From assembly GCF_022048975.1 (NCBI RefSeq), contig NZ_JAKMHX010000019.1:19079-83078 (forward strand): a DNA stretch of 64,000 nt, given 5' to 3'. The stretch is from Sporosarcina cyprini. Lineage in GTDB: Bacteria; Bacillota; Bacilli; Bacillales_A; Planococcaceae. A program made the position numbers and the translations under genes. Positions 53,611 to 62,610 of the stretch are shown one piece after another (position 1 is the first letter of the stretch; each line of letters begins with the position of its first letter). The notes below the pieces were generated by a model. It was not told the DNA's origin. It was given only the letters and a program-made list of their open reading frames with translations, and made no database searches.

Positions 53611-53696
53611 GGTAATGCTGTAGTCTGGAGAATGGCGCTGCTTCCTATTGTTGCAATACTAGTGCCTTGAGCTTTGCTACTTGCCACAATAAATGA

Positions 53697-53860
53697 ATTG
53701 AGCACTCTTTCGATGGATACGAGCACTTCCCACATACAATCGAGGACTCTTTTAAATATACGAGCACTATCCTGGCTTTACGAGCACTTGTCCCGCACTT
53801 ATGAGCAGTTATCTGGATATACGAGCAGTCTTTGTAATATATGAGCACTCGTGCTAATAA
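53697..53860. repeat. degenerate intergenic tandem array, about 20-bp period
   Basis: Eight copies of ATACGAGCACT plus about ten variable bases recur. GAGCAC (or GAGGAC/GAGCAG) begins at 53700, 53721, 53743, 53762, 53782, 53803, 53823 and 53843, so the period averages 20.4 bp. It fills most of the 463-bp gap between the desR terminator and kynU. No ORF or protein-like pattern supports coding. Confidence 0.85.
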
Positions 53861-54007
53861 GGTACTGGTCGCCTTTCAATCAATTGCTCCCAGCTCGTCA
53901 ACAACCCATCATGTCTGACCTGCTATCCAATATGATTTTCAACTTGCCTTTCCCTCTACCGTGCCGGATATGCTATTCTTCTAGTAAGGTGAGAAAGGGG
54001 ATTGGGT

Positions 54008-55279
54008 ATGGAGACAATGACTTTAGCTTATGCGAGAACGTTAGATGAGCAAGACGGTCTTGCTGCTTATAAAGAGGAGTTTTATTTGCTGCCGCATGCG
54101 ATTTACATGGATGGGAATTCGCTTGGTTTGCTGTCCAAGCGGGCGGAGCGGACGTTGCATGCGCTGCTGGATTCGTGGAAAACGCTCGGGATTGATGGCT
54201 GGACGGAGGGGGGGCATCCGTGGTTTTATTTGTCTGAACAGGTGGGTGCAAAGATGGCGCCGCTTGTAGGCGGGAAGCCGGAGGAGACGGTTGCGACGGG
54301 CTCGACGACAACCAATCTGCATCAGCTGGTTTCGACGTTTTACAAGCCTGCAGGCAAGAAGACGAAGATTCTTGCGGATGAGTTGAATTTTCCTTCTGAT
54401 ATTTATGCGCTTCAGAGTCAATTGCGGCTGAAGGGGTATGACCCGGATGTGCATTTGATCCGGGTGAAGAGTCCGGACGGCAGGATGCTGCGGGAAGAGG
54501 ATATTATCGCTGCTATGACGGAAGAAGTAGCGCTCGTTGTTCTCCCTGCGGTGCTGTATCGCAGCGGCCAGATTCTCGATATGGAAAAGCTGATGAAAGC
54601 AGCCCATGAGCGAAGCATTCCAATTGGTTTTGATCTGTGCCACTCCGTCGGTTCGGTCGAGCATGCTCTTCATGAGTGGGGAACGGATTTCGCTTTCTGG
54701 TGTACATACAAACATTTAAACGGCGGTCCGGGATCCGTTGGTGGCCTGTTCATTCATGAAAAGCATTTTGGCACGCTGCCGGGATTAGCGGGTTGGTTCG
54801 GTTCCAAAAAGGAATCGCAATTCGACATGGAGCATACGATGGATCCCGCGGAGCATGCAGGCGCTTTTCAAATCGGCACACCCCATGTGCTTAGCCTCGC
54901 TCCGCTGCTCGGTTCTCTTACGCTATTTGAGGAAGTGGGCATGCCTGCGATCCGCCAGAAATCGCTTCAATTGACGTCTTATATGCTGGAATTAATTCGG
55001 CATGAACTGGCGCCATATGAATTCACCATCGGCAATCCGACTGATAATTCGCGGGGAGGCCATGTATTGCTGGAACATGCCGAAGCAGCCCGCATTTGCA
55101 AGGCACTTAAAAAGGATGGCGTCATTCCGGACTTCAGGGCGCCAAATGGCATCCGCCTTGCACCAGTGGCGCTTTACAATTCGTTTGAAGATGTTTGGCA
55201 TACGGTGCAAAAGCTGAAAGTCATCATGGAAGAAAAACAATACGAACAATTTGAGAATAAAAGGGGAGTCGTTGCATGA
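54008..55279 (+). CDS. kynU: kynureninase
   Basis: A 423-residue PLP enzyme that cleaves kynurenine to anthranilate and alanine. Hallmarks are [16 protein letters not shown] near the start, [35 protein letters not shown] and the PLP lysine Lys235 in [16 protein letters not shown] 54008 follows AAAGGGG. First in a kynU-kynB-kynA operon; the stop overlaps kynB. Confidence 0.94.
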   Translation: METMTLAYARTLDEQDGLAAYKEEFYLLPHAIYMDGNSLGLLSKRAERTLHALLDSWKTLGIDGWTEGGHPWFYLSEQVGAKMAPLVGGKPEETVATGSTTTNLHQLVSTFYKPAGKKTKILADELNFPSDIYALQSQLRLKGYDPDVHLIRVKSPDGRMLREEDIIAAMTEEVALVVLPAVLYRSGQILDMEKLMKAAHERSIPIGFDLCHSVGSVEHALHEWGTDFAFWCTYKHLNGGPGSVGGLFIHEKHFGTLPGLAGWFGSKKESQFDMEHTMDPAEHAGAFQIGTPHVLSLAPLLGSLTLFEEVGMPAIRQKSLQLTSYMLELIRHELAPYEFTIGNPTDNSRGGHVLLEHAEAARICKALKKDGVIPDFRAPNGIRLAPVALYNSFEDVWHTVQKLKVIMEEKQYEQFENKRGVVA

Positions 55280-55908
55280 CAGAGAAATGGATCGATATTT
55301 CGCAACCGCTTCATAATGGCATTGCAGAATGGCCGGGAGACACGCCGTTCACCTATGAAGTGCGTTTTATTAAAGAGTTTACTGGTTCCGTCAACATTGG
55401 CAAGTTGACTACGAGTACTCATATGGGGACGCATATTGACGCCCCTTTCCATTACGATGATGAGGGGGCAAAGGTGGATGAGCTCCCGATCGATGTGTAT
55501 ATCGGGAAAGCCAGGGTTATTGATGTGACCGGCCTTGAAAGCGTCGGCCGTTCGGATCTTGAGGCCATCGACTTTGGCGGTGCAAGTCGGATTTTATTGA
55601 AAACGGGAAGCCGTCCGAGTCCGGATGTGTTTCCGGATACCTACACAATATTGCGTGCGGATATCGGCCCGTTGCTGCAAGAGCGGGGCGTCAAGCTGAT
55701 CGGTGTCGACACGCCATCTGTCGATCCGGAACCGAGCAAGACGCTGGACGCTCATCATTCTCTCCATGCTAACGGCGTTTTGATTTTAGAGAACATTGTG
55801 CTGGACGAAGTGGAGCCAGGTGATTATGAATTAATCGCTTTGCCCCTCCCGCTTCAAGGTGCCGATGGAAGCCCGGTCCGTGCTGTCGTAAGGAAGTGGC
55901 GCGCATGA
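55276..55908 (+). CDS. kynB: kynurenine formamidase
   Basis: A 210-residue cyclase-fold hydrolase that converts N-formylkynurenine to kynurenine. The metal motif [14 protein letters not shown] (HxGTHxDAPxH) is present, along with [20 protein letters not shown], which fits KynB rather than a general cyclase. It overlaps both neighbours (ATGA). Confidence 0.94.
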   Translation: MTEKWIDISQPLHNGIAEWPGDTPFTYEVRFIKEFTGSVNIGKLTTSTHMGTHIDAPFHYDDEGAKVDELPIDVYIGKARVIDVTGLESVGRSDLEAIDFGGASRILLKTGSRPSPDVFPDTYTILRADIGPLLQERGVKLIGVDTPSVDPEPSKTLDAHHSLHANGVLILENIVLDEVEPGDYELIALPLPLQGADGSPVRAVVRKWRA

Positions 55909-56723
55909 CGGAAAAAGGGATTCATACCGATTTTAAAGAAAATATGACGTATGGAGAGTACCTTCGTCTCGATAAAGTGTTATCGAGTCAGGAGCGCTTA
56001 TCCGGCCATCATGATGAAATGCTGTTCATCGTCATTCACCAAGTGAGCGAACTTTGGATGAAGCTTATACTGCATGAGTTGAATACGGCGATTGAATCGA
56101 TTGAGCGTGATGAGCTGCCGGAAGCGTTCAAAATGCTGGCGCGCGTCTCCCGCGTCCAATCGCAAATTATTCAAGCATGGGACGTACTGGCGACATTGAC
56201 GCCTGCTGAATATATGGAATTTCGCGAAAGTCTCGGCCGTGCATCAGGCTTCCAGTCCTATCAGAATCGGCTGATCGAATTCGCATTGGGCTTCAAACAG
56301 CCACATATCTTGAAAATCTATGAGAAGGATCCAGAACTCGCCCGAGAGTTAACGGCAGCTTACCAGGCTCCAGGGATTTACGACGTGGCCATCCGAGCTT
56401 TGGCGCGCGCCGGTTTCTCAATCAATCCAGAATTGCTGGATCGCGATTACTCGGTTACTTATCAAGGGGATCCGACCGTAGCGGATGCCTGGCTGCAAGT
56501 GTACCGGGACGTGGACACTCACTGGGATCTGTACCAGTTAGCTGAAAAGCTCGTTGATATTGAAGACAGCCACCAGCAATGGCGTTTCCGCCACATGAAA
56601 ACCGTAGAGCGGATTATCGGTTTCAAGACAGGAACTGGCGGTTCGTCGGGTGTCAGTTATTTAAAGCAGATGCTGGAACACCAATTCTTCCCCGAACTCT
56701 GGGATGTGCGGACCAAACTTTAA
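55905..56723 (+). CDS. kynA: tryptophan 2,3-dioxygenase
   Basis: A 272-residue heme dioxygenase that opens tryptophan to N-formylkynurenine. Conserved parts are [33 protein letters not shown] near the substrate site, and the heme-ligand histidine in [19 protein letters not shown], followed by [12 protein letters not shown] 55905 overlaps the kynB stop behind AAGGAAG. With KynB and KynU it gives the route tryptophan to anthranilate. Confidence 0.95.
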   Translation: MTEKGIHTDFKENMTYGEYLRLDKVLSSQERLSGHHDEMLFIVIHQVSELWMKLILHELNTAIESIERDELPEAFKMLARVSRVQSQIIQAWDVLATLTPAEYMEFRESLGRASGFQSYQNRLIEFALGFKQPHILKIYEKDPELARELTAAYQAPGIYDVAIRALARAGFSINPELLDRDYSVTYQGDPTVADAWLQVYRDVDTHWDLYQLAEKLVDIEDSHQQWRFRHMKTVERIIGFKTGTGGSSGVSYLKQMLEHQFFPELWDVRTKL

Positions 56724-56725
56724 TG

Positions 56726-56768
56726 AAAAAAGCTGTCTCCCCGTTATCGAGGAGGCAGCTTTTTTATT
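56726..56768 (+). terminator. intrinsic terminator of kyn operon
   Basis: AAAAAAGCTGTCTCC (56726-56740) pairs with GGAGGCAGCTTTTTT (56751-56765), with one G-T and two flanking mismatches. Confidence 0.92.
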
Positions 56769-56820
56769 ATAGAAATTCGTAAAGGTGCTAGCCTTTCATT
56801 ACTTTTTCAAACTGCCCTTC

Positions 56821-57040
56821 CTAGTTCTTATAAGAGGACGAGCTGGCAATGAACTTGCCGAATTTTAAGAGCTTCGACCGTAGGAACCCCTCCTCGAACC
56901 GTTTCAGCTCATTGCCCCACTCTGGGAATACCATTAATGCATGAGATTTGCCTGTTCCTGGACAGGTATCGGCAATCCTTCGTATTCATTGAGCTGAGCA
57001 TCCTTCCTTTCTGTCTGATTTCCTTTCAAGAAAGAACATC
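56821..57040 (-). pseudogene. possible frameshifted gene remnant
   Basis: In the 559-bp gap, two minus-strand frames read like one interrupted protein. The upstream frame ends DAQLNEYEGLPIPVQEQA and NLMH then stop. A neighbouring frame continues ALMVFPEWGNELKRFEEG, then FLRSKLLKFGKF and IASSSSYKN to a stop at 56821-56823. One frameshift near 56938 would join them. I do not recognise the family, and no ribosome site is clear. It may be the tail of a lost gene or of a mobile element. Confidence 0.4.
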
Positions 57041-57282
57041 TGTATACAATGAAATATGCATCACCTTCCCACAGTAGACCAAAAACGGTCGTACGAGTTT
57101 GTCCTCAGGGTTCCCTGAGTTTGAAGTGTCATTACTCTTACAGTATTCCGAGGCGATCTTTGAGGTGTGTGCGGTTGATAGAGGGGGAATTTGCTTATCT
57201 TAAGAAATTCTTCAGAATGGCGATGCATAATTCTTCATGATTAGCAGGGATGATAGAAGTAAATGAACATGGGGGATGTCTT

Positions 57283-58143
57283 ATGAAAAAATTACTGGCG
57301 CTGGTAACGATCATTTTACTGGCTTTCCTTTACTTCCAAAAAGAACAAACGGCGAAAGAAGAGAGGCCTGGTGTCGGGGCGAAAGCGGCCATTGTAGTAG
57401 ATGTCGAGACAAATAAGATTTTATTTGAAATGAATAGCAAAGAGTCTTTACCGATCGCGAGCATGTCTAAGATGATGACACAATATATCGTGCTGGATGC
57501 CATTAAAAGCGGGCGCATTAATTGGGACACGCTTTATCAACCATCTGTGGAAGTCTTCCAAAAGACTGCGGATCCGCAAATGGTGACGCTTGGCATGTCT
57601 TCATCTAATACATATTCCGTTCAAGAGTTATTTACGGCGATGACCGTCCTTTCGGCTAATGATGCGGCGATTGCTCTGGCGGAAGCGGTAAGCGGATCTG
57701 AAGATGCGTTTGTTGAGGTGATGAATGCCAAGGCCGAAGAATTTGGTTTGCGATCCGCTCATTTCGTTAACGCAACCGGTCTGGATGAAGAGGAGACGAA
57801 TAGAGCATCGGCGAGAGATGTGGCTGCGCTCGCACAGTTATTGATTAAAGATCATCCAGAAGTGCTGGACTATTCAAACATGACTGATTTCACGACGAGA
57901 GATGGAGTCGTGCGCTGGAATACGAATATTATGCTTCCGGGGATGCCGCTTGCGATGAATGGAATCGATGGGTTGAAAACAGGTTACACAGAAGGAGCAG
58001 GCTCCTGTTTTGCGAGTACGGGCGTATTTGACGGCAGACGAATTGTTACCGTCGTAATGGGGGCTGTGGAGGATCGGGATGAAAGCGGCCCGTCCCGGTT
58101 CGATGTGACACGGCAATTAATTGATGAGTACGTCTTGAAATAA
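57283..58143 (+). CDS. D-alanyl-D-alanine carboxypeptidase (PBP-type, S11)
   Basis: A 286-residue penicillin-binding D,D-carboxypeptidase. Signal anchor [18 protein letters not shown], then SMSK (Ser60, Lys63), SAN in VLSANDAA, and KTG in [12 protein letters not shown]. It lacks the C-terminal PBP5 beta domain of DacA and DacF, so it is a short form. It trims D-Ala from stem peptides. ATG 57283 follows GGGGG; the open frame to 57250 has no such site. Confidence 0.9.
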   Translation: MKKLLALVTIILLAFLYFQKEQTAKEERPGVGAKAAIVVDVETNKILFEMNSKESLPIASMSKMMTQYIVLDAIKSGRINWDTLYQPSVEVFQKTADPQMVTLGMSSSNTYSVQELFTAMTVLSANDAAIALAEAVSGSEDAFVEVMNAKAEEFGLRSAHFVNATGLDEEETNRASARDVAALAQLLIKDHPEVLDYSNMTDFTTRDGVVRWNTNIMLPGMPLAMNGIDGLKTGYTEGAGSCFASTGVFDGRRIVTVVMGAVEDRDESGPSRFDVTRQLIDEYVLK

Positions 58144-58187
58144 GCCATGCTATACTAGGGAAAAATAATCTAGCAGGCGGTGTTAGG

Positions 58188-59501
58188 ATGAACGAAATAC
58201 AACGTGCACAATTAATAAAAACGTATCCACTGATTCAGGAACTAATCGGGGAAAAAGAAGTGTTATGGCTAAATCCGGAGAACGGCCCGGCTCAACAAGG
58301 GATCACGCAATCCGGTATCTCTGACGCTGCAGTGCAGGAAGCGAGCGACCGTTTAAAGCGATTTGCTCCGTATATTGCGAAGGTGTTTCCAGAAACAGCT
58401 CCCGCTCAAGGAATCATTGAGTCCCCGTTAACCGAGATTTCAGCGATGGCAAAATCACTTGGAGATGCCTACGGGTGTAGCATTCCAGGCAAGCTGTATT
58501 TGAAAGAAGACAATGCATTGCCTATTTCAGGATCAATCAAGGCACGTGGCGGTATTTATGAAGTGCTGAAGCATGCGGAAACAATTGCGCTTGATAAAGG
58601 ATTGATTACAGAAGGAGACAGCTATAGTAAATTTGATGAACCAGAACTGCGTAATGAGCTGGCCAAACATAAGATTGCGGTCGGATCAACAGGTAATCTC
58701 GGTCTCAGTATCGGAATTATGAGTGCGAAGCTTGGGTTCAATGTTACGGTCCATATGTCAGCGGATGCGAAGCAGTGGAAGAAGGATATGCTGAGGGAAA
58801 AGGGAGTATCGGTAGTCGAGTATGCTGACGATTACAGCAAGGCGGTTGAGGAAGGGCGCAAGCAGGCGGAAGCCGATCCGCTATGTCATTTTGTCGATGA
58901 TGAGAATTCCATTGATCTATTCCTCGGGTATGCAGTAGCTGGAGAACGGGTAGCCGCTCAACTGAAAGAGCAAGGCATTCAAGTGGACAAGGATCACCCG
59001 CTATTCGTCTATTTGCCGTGCGGTGTCGGCGGGGGTCCGGGCGGTGTCGCGTTTGGATTGAAAAAGGCATTCGGAGACCATGTCCATTGCTTCTTTGCCG
59101 AGCCGACCCATTCCCCTTGCATGCTGCTCGGCATGATGACTGGATTGCATGAGGAAATTGCTGTGAATGATATCGGGCTAGATAATAAAACAGTAGCAGA
59201 TGGCCTTGCAGTAGGAAGACCATCCGGTTTTGTCGGGAAGACGATGGCACCTCTTATCGAAGGGTGCTACACAATAGCAGATCAGACGATGTTCCGGCTC
59301 CTCACCGTGCTTGCCGATTCGGAAGGAATCCGTCTTGAGCCTTCTGCATTGGCCGGCATGACAGGTCCAATGCAAACGATTTCCGATGCAGTACAAGATG
59401 CCGATCATCCCAATGCAACACATCTCGTTTGGGCAACGGGCGGCGGCATGGTGCCAGAAAGCGAAATGGCTCATTACTATGGGATTGGTAAAGAACTATA
59501 G
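58188..59501 (+). CDS. dsdA: D-serine dehydratase
   Basis: A 437-residue PLP lyase converting D-serine to pyruvate and ammonia. Features are [21 protein letters not shown] (PLP Lys118), the phosphate-binding [22 protein letters not shown], and [13 protein letters not shown], all typical of DsdA. Directly after a D,D-carboxypeptidase gene; no divergent dsdC regulator is visible. Followed by a terminator. Confidence 0.94.
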   Translation: MNEIQRAQLIKTYPLIQELIGEKEVLWLNPENGPAQQGITQSGISDAAVQEASDRLKRFAPYIAKVFPETAPAQGIIESPLTEISAMAKSLGDAYGCSIPGKLYLKEDNALPISGSIKARGGIYEVLKHAETIALDKGLITEGDSYSKFDEPELRNELAKHKIAVGSTGNLGLSIGIMSAKLGFNVTVHMSADAKQWKKDMLREKGVSVVEYADDYSKAVEEGRKQAEADPLCHFVDDENSIDLFLGYAVAGERVAAQLKEQGIQVDKDHPLFVYLPCGVGGGPGGVAFGLKKAFGDHVHCFFAEPTHSPCMLLGMMTGLHEEIAVNDIGLDNKTVADGLAVGRPSGFVGKTMAPLIEGCYTIADQTMFRLLTVLADSEGIRLEPSALAGMTGPMQTISDAVQDADHPNATHLVWATGGGMVPESEMAHYYGIGKEL

Positions 59502-59511
59502 GCAGAGAGAA

Positions 59512-59541
59512 GGGAACTCCGGGAAATGGAGTTCCCTTTCG
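59512..59541 (+). terminator. intrinsic terminator after dsdA
   Basis: GGGAACTCC (59512-59520) pairs perfectly with GGAGTTCCC (59528-59536), followed by TTTCGATTT. Confidence 0.78.
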
Positions 59542-59720
59542 ATTTATTTCCCGGGAAATCGACAGAGAAATGCAATTATTTCCCTTCGTTATTAGTTGGG
59601 AAAGCTTGTTAAATCAATATTTCAGCGGTATATTGCCGTGGAATCTCAATTGCGGGAAATAAATAATTTCCACGATAAAGAGTGAATGCTCCCTAAATAC
59701 ATCGAATGATGAGGTATGGG
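59521..59720. repeat. weak degenerate repeat region
   Basis: GGGAAAT-like words and their complements (ATTTCCC) recur at 59521, 59544, 59553, 59574, 59598 and 59653, and TGGGAAATC lies nearby. Spacing is irregular (roughly 21-24 bp for some steps), so this is a much weaker case than the arrays at 8968, 36923 and 53697. Confidence 0.4.
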
Positions 59721-59790
59721 AAATCTACTTATTAAACTTCGCTGTCTCCAGGTATTTTCGACTGGCAATAAATCACCTTAATATTCCGCT

Positions 59791-60690
59791 TCAATACAAA
59801 AACCGCCACAAATAGAACGTGGCATAGGATTCCCAATCAGCCCACGGTACAGCGAGACGCAATAGCTCCTCGCGGCTTGGCTTTTCATCCAAGTTATCAA
59901 GATACTTAATGGCATTTAGCAGTCCGACATCTGCGAGCGGAAACGCATTCGGCGAGCGAAGGCAGCGCATGAGCACGTAATTCGCGGTCCAAGGACCAAT
60001 TCCACGCACAGAAGTTAACATTTTCTCAGCTTCCTTATAAGAACCCGCCGCTTGCACAACTTCTTTGGAAAGTGTCCCTTCGACAATCAGTCGGGCCACC
60101 CCAATTAGATATTCACTTTTCCGCTGTGTCATTTGTAAAGGGACCAACTCTTCTACTGACAGTGCTGCAATCGTTTCGGGTGTAGGAAAAAGCCAATAGC
60201 GCTTGCCTTCCCATTCGATAGAAGATCCGAAAGTCTCGACGAATCGGCGTTTGAGTGTAAAAGCGAAAGCCAGATTGATTTGCTGGCCGATTATGCCCCA
60301 GCTGACCGCTTCAAAAAAATCAGGGATGCCCATATTGCGCAAGCCGTAAAATTGCTCTATGGCCTTTGACAAATAGCGATCTTCCTGTGCCATCGCATAG
60401 AATGGACGCAAATCGGTTTCTAAGTCGAACCAGTCTGTTACATAATGCTGCACTTTCTGAAGTGTCGCATCGTCCGCTGCTCCCCATATTTGGACGAGCA
60501 AGCCATCAGCTCCAGCATCGCTGATGTCAATGAAAACCGGTGCTTCTCCAGGAATAGAAAGTGCCCGCCGAATATGGCTATCTTCCACTTCATACATGCA
60601 TTCATTTCCCGCATCGATCAAGTACTTCATATTTTGATCGAAACTGAATTCTGATGGAACCGGGATTTGAATTTTGTCATATCGCTCCAT
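59791..60690 (-). CDS. alkA: DNA-3-methyladenine glycosylase II (AlkA)
   Basis: A 299-residue HhH-GPD glycosylase: N-terminal TBP-like domain, then WGIIGQQINLAFAFTLKRR, and the helix-hairpin-helix and catalytic segment TSVRGIGPWTANYVLMRCL followed by PLADVG with the catalytic Asp. It removes alkylated purines from DNA. ATG 60690 suits the AGAGGAGG site better than ATG 60696. Divergent from the transferase at 60777, a common pairing in alkylation repair. Confidence 0.91.
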   Translation of the reverse strand: MERYDKIQIPVPSEFSFDQNMKYLIDAGNECMYEVEDSHIRRALSIPGEAPVFIDISDAGADGLLVQIWGAADDATLQKVQHYVTDWFDLETDLRPFYAMAQEDRYLSKAIEQFYGLRNMGIPDFFEAVSWGIIGQQINLAFAFTLKRRFVETFGSSIEWEGKRYWLFPTPETIAALSVEELVPLQMTQRKSEYLIGVARLIVEGTLSKEVVQAAGSYKEAEKMLTSVRGIGPWTANYVLMRCLRSPNAFPLADVGLLNAIKYLDNLDEKPSREELLRLAVPWADWESYATFYLWRFLY

Positions 60691-60776
60691 GCCCATTCCT
60701 CCTCTTTATTTATTTGTAACATAGATAGGACAGGATGTATTAGATATAATGAAAAAAGAGCGGAGGAGGAAGCGGG

Positions 60777-61301
60777 ATGGATATTTATTGGACAGACTTC
60801 AGGCATCGAGACTGGCAATTGATAATAGCGGCTACGGATAAAGGGATTTGTTATATCAGTCCCAATCAATCAACGTTTGGGGAGCTGAACGAATGGCAGA
60901 AGAAGAGGCTGCCACAAGCAGTTTTACATGAAAACCCGGAGAAGCTCGCCCCCTGGACGCAGGAGCTTGCCGCCTACATGGACGGTTCCTTGAAAAAGTT
61001 TTCTATGCCTGTTGATCTTCATGGAACGGCCTTTCAGCAAGATGTCTGGAATGCATTACAGCAAATTCCTTACGGATCCACGAAGAATTATGCTGAAATT
61101 GCAGAGTTGATTGGAAAGCCAAATGCAGTGAGAGCTGTTGGCGGAGCAATCGGCGCCAATCCGATCTTGATTGCTGTTCCGTGCCATCGCGTGATCGGCA
61201 AAAACGGCAAATTGACTGGATTTCGCGGAGGACTGGAGATGAAAGAATGCCTGCTAACACTAGAGGAAGCGAGCGGATTGCCGAGTATGGCCGAGGCATG
61301 A
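60777..61301 (+). CDS. ogt: O6-alkylguanine-DNA alkyltransferase
   Basis: A 174-residue suicide repair protein: GTAFQQDVWNALQQIPYGST, YAEIAELIGKPNAVRAVGGA, and IAVPCHRVIGKNGKL with the acceptor Cys136. It takes the alkyl group from O6-alkylguanine. No Ada-type regulatory domain is present, so it is an Ogt form. The start is at ATG 60777 following GGAGGAGGAAGCGGG. Confidence 0.93.
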   Translation: MDIYWTDFRHRDWQLIIAATDKGICYISPNQSTFGELNEWQKKRLPQAVLHENPEKLAPWTQELAAYMDGSLKKFSMPVDLHGTAFQQDVWNALQQIPYGSTKNYAEIAELIGKPNAVRAVGGAIGANPILIAVPCHRVIGKNGKLTGFRGGLEMKECLLTLEEASGLPSMAEA

Positions 61302-61333
61302 CTTGGCAACGATGAAAGGGAGGAGGGAGATGG

Positions 61334-61609
61334 ATGGATCAATGGAAGGGGAATGCCCCGAAATTTTCACCTCAGCGAATCATACGGTCCAATGATACAT
61401 TCGCGGTCACATTGAGCGAAGAAATGTTAGATTATTTGCAGGTGATCTTGGGTGAAACGGTAGAAGTGGAAATGAAGGATTCTGAATTAGTCATCCGGAA
61501 AATACGGAATTCAGGCACATCCGGTTTGGCTTCAAGCGAGCTGATGCCGCCATTTGCAGAACCTATTTCAGATTATCCGCTCATGTCCGACCAGGAAAAG
61601 GGTTCTTAA
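61334..61609 (+). CDS. AbrB-fold-like small protein
   Basis: A 91-residue protein after GGAGGGAG. Its centre (DTFAVTLSEEMLDYLQVILG then ETVEVEMKDSELVIRKI) resembles the swapped-hairpin AbrB/MazE DNA-binding fold, which is often an antitoxin or transition-state regulator. No toxin gene neighbours it, and it follows ogt by 32 bp. Function unknown. Confidence 0.6.
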   Translation: MDQWKGNAPKFSPQRIIRSNDTFAVTLSEEMLDYLQVILGETVEVEMKDSELVIRKIRNSGTSGLASSELMPPFAEPISDYPLMSDQEKGS

Positions 61610-61674
61610 CCATGTTTGCTGCCAGTAACGAAAGGGAAAGGAAAGAAAGACTTTAGTTACTGGAGGCATATGTA

Positions 61675-62526
61675 GTGGAAGCTCATGTAAATAAACAAAT
61701 TCAAACGAAATGTGATACAGAATATGATCGATTATGCCGAGTGATCCTTTGCCAGCCAAAATTTATGGCAATTGAAGAGGCTATCAACGAAGTACAAAAG
61801 GTATACGAAGCAGAAGAAATCAATCAACATCGTGCCATGAGGCAGCATGCCGAGTTTGAAAAGCTACTGAAGGAACATGGAGTGGATGTGATCAAGCTTC
61901 CTGCTTCTCCTGAATATCCAGAACAAGTATTTACACGTGATATCGGTTTTACAATAGGAGAAACGATATTTGTAGCAGAACTTGCAACGGACATCCGTAA
62001 AGGTGAAGAAACCATTCTGGAAGATTGGCTGACAGCGCAAAACATTCCATATCAGGTAACAACGAGCCGTGTAGAAGGCGGAGATGTCATTGTCGATCGG
62101 GATACCGTTTACATTGGCATAAGCAGCCGGACATCCGAAGAAGCGGTCAAGCAATTGGAGCAGAAACTGTCTGGCTACGACATAAAAAAGATTCCGTTCA
62201 ATGAGAAGTATTTGCACCTCGATTGTGTATTCAATATTGTATCACCTGAAAAAGCTCTTATTTTTCCTCCGGCATTTGATCCGGAGACGGTGAAGGAACT
62301 TGCGGCTTCGTATGAACTGATCGAAGTGAATGCGGAGGAACAGTTCACAATGGGGACGAACGTGCTCTCCATTGGAAACGGAAAAGTGTTCAGCTTGCCC
62401 CAGAATAAAGAGGTAAATGCCGCTTTGCGGAAACACGGATTTAACGTCATCGAAATCGATTTTTCGGAGATCATCAAATCGGGTGGTTCCTTTAGATGCT
62501 GCTCGATGCCAGTGGAACGAAAGTAA
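61675..62526 (+). CDS. dimethylarginine dimethylaminohydrolase-type amidinohydrolase
   Basis: A 283-residue enzyme of the DDAH/arginine deiminase fold (YkgA-like): N-terminal SPEYPEQVFTRDIGFTIGE, VEGGDVIVD, the catalytic histidine in YLHLDCVFNIV, and the nucleophile Cys275 in GGSFRCCSMP. It would hydrolyse guanidino compounds such as methylated arginines. GTG 61675 follows TGGAGG. It ends 29 bp before the IS3 element. Confidence 0.87.
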   Translation: MEAHVNKQIQTKCDTEYDRLCRVILCQPKFMAIEEAINEVQKVYEAEEINQHRAMRQHAEFEKLLKEHGVDVIKLPASPEYPEQVFTRDIGFTIGETIFVAELATDIRKGEETILEDWLTAQNIPYQVTTSRVEGGDVIVDRDTVYIGISSRTSEEAVKQLEQKLSGYDIKKIPFNEKYLHLDCVFNIVSPEKALIFPPAFDPETVKELAASYELIEVNAEEQFTMGTNVLSIGNGKVFSLPQNKEVNAALRKHGFNVIEIDFSEIIKSGGSFRCCSMPVERK

Positions 62527-62557
62527 TATATCGATTTTTGACAGAACCTCACATGTG

Positions 62558-62610
62558 AACTGCACCCCAATTGTTAGACACCATCTAATAATTGGAGGTG
62601 CAGTTTTTCT
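62558..62610 (+). promoter_or_regulatory. IS left-end hairpin masking the orfA ribosome site
   Basis: Bases 62558-62578 (AACTGCACCCCAATT...) pair with 62583-62604 (TCTAATAATTGGAGGTGCAG...), about 20 bp with a single bulge and one wobble, followed by TTTTT. The 3' arm contains GGAGGT, the ribosome site of orfA (ATG 62611). Transcripts entering from outside the element would fold this way, stop or be poorly translated. This is a known way to protect an IS from chance activation. Confidence 0.8.

Noticed and set aside
53697..53860. CRISPR array or tRNA-like cluster
   Set aside because: The period is only about 20 bp with variable bases inside the unit, and no tRNA fold is present.
61334..61609. 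Toxin-antitoxin module
   Set aside because: Only a possible AbrB-fold protein is present; the flanking genes (ogt and the DDAH-type hydrolase) are not toxins.
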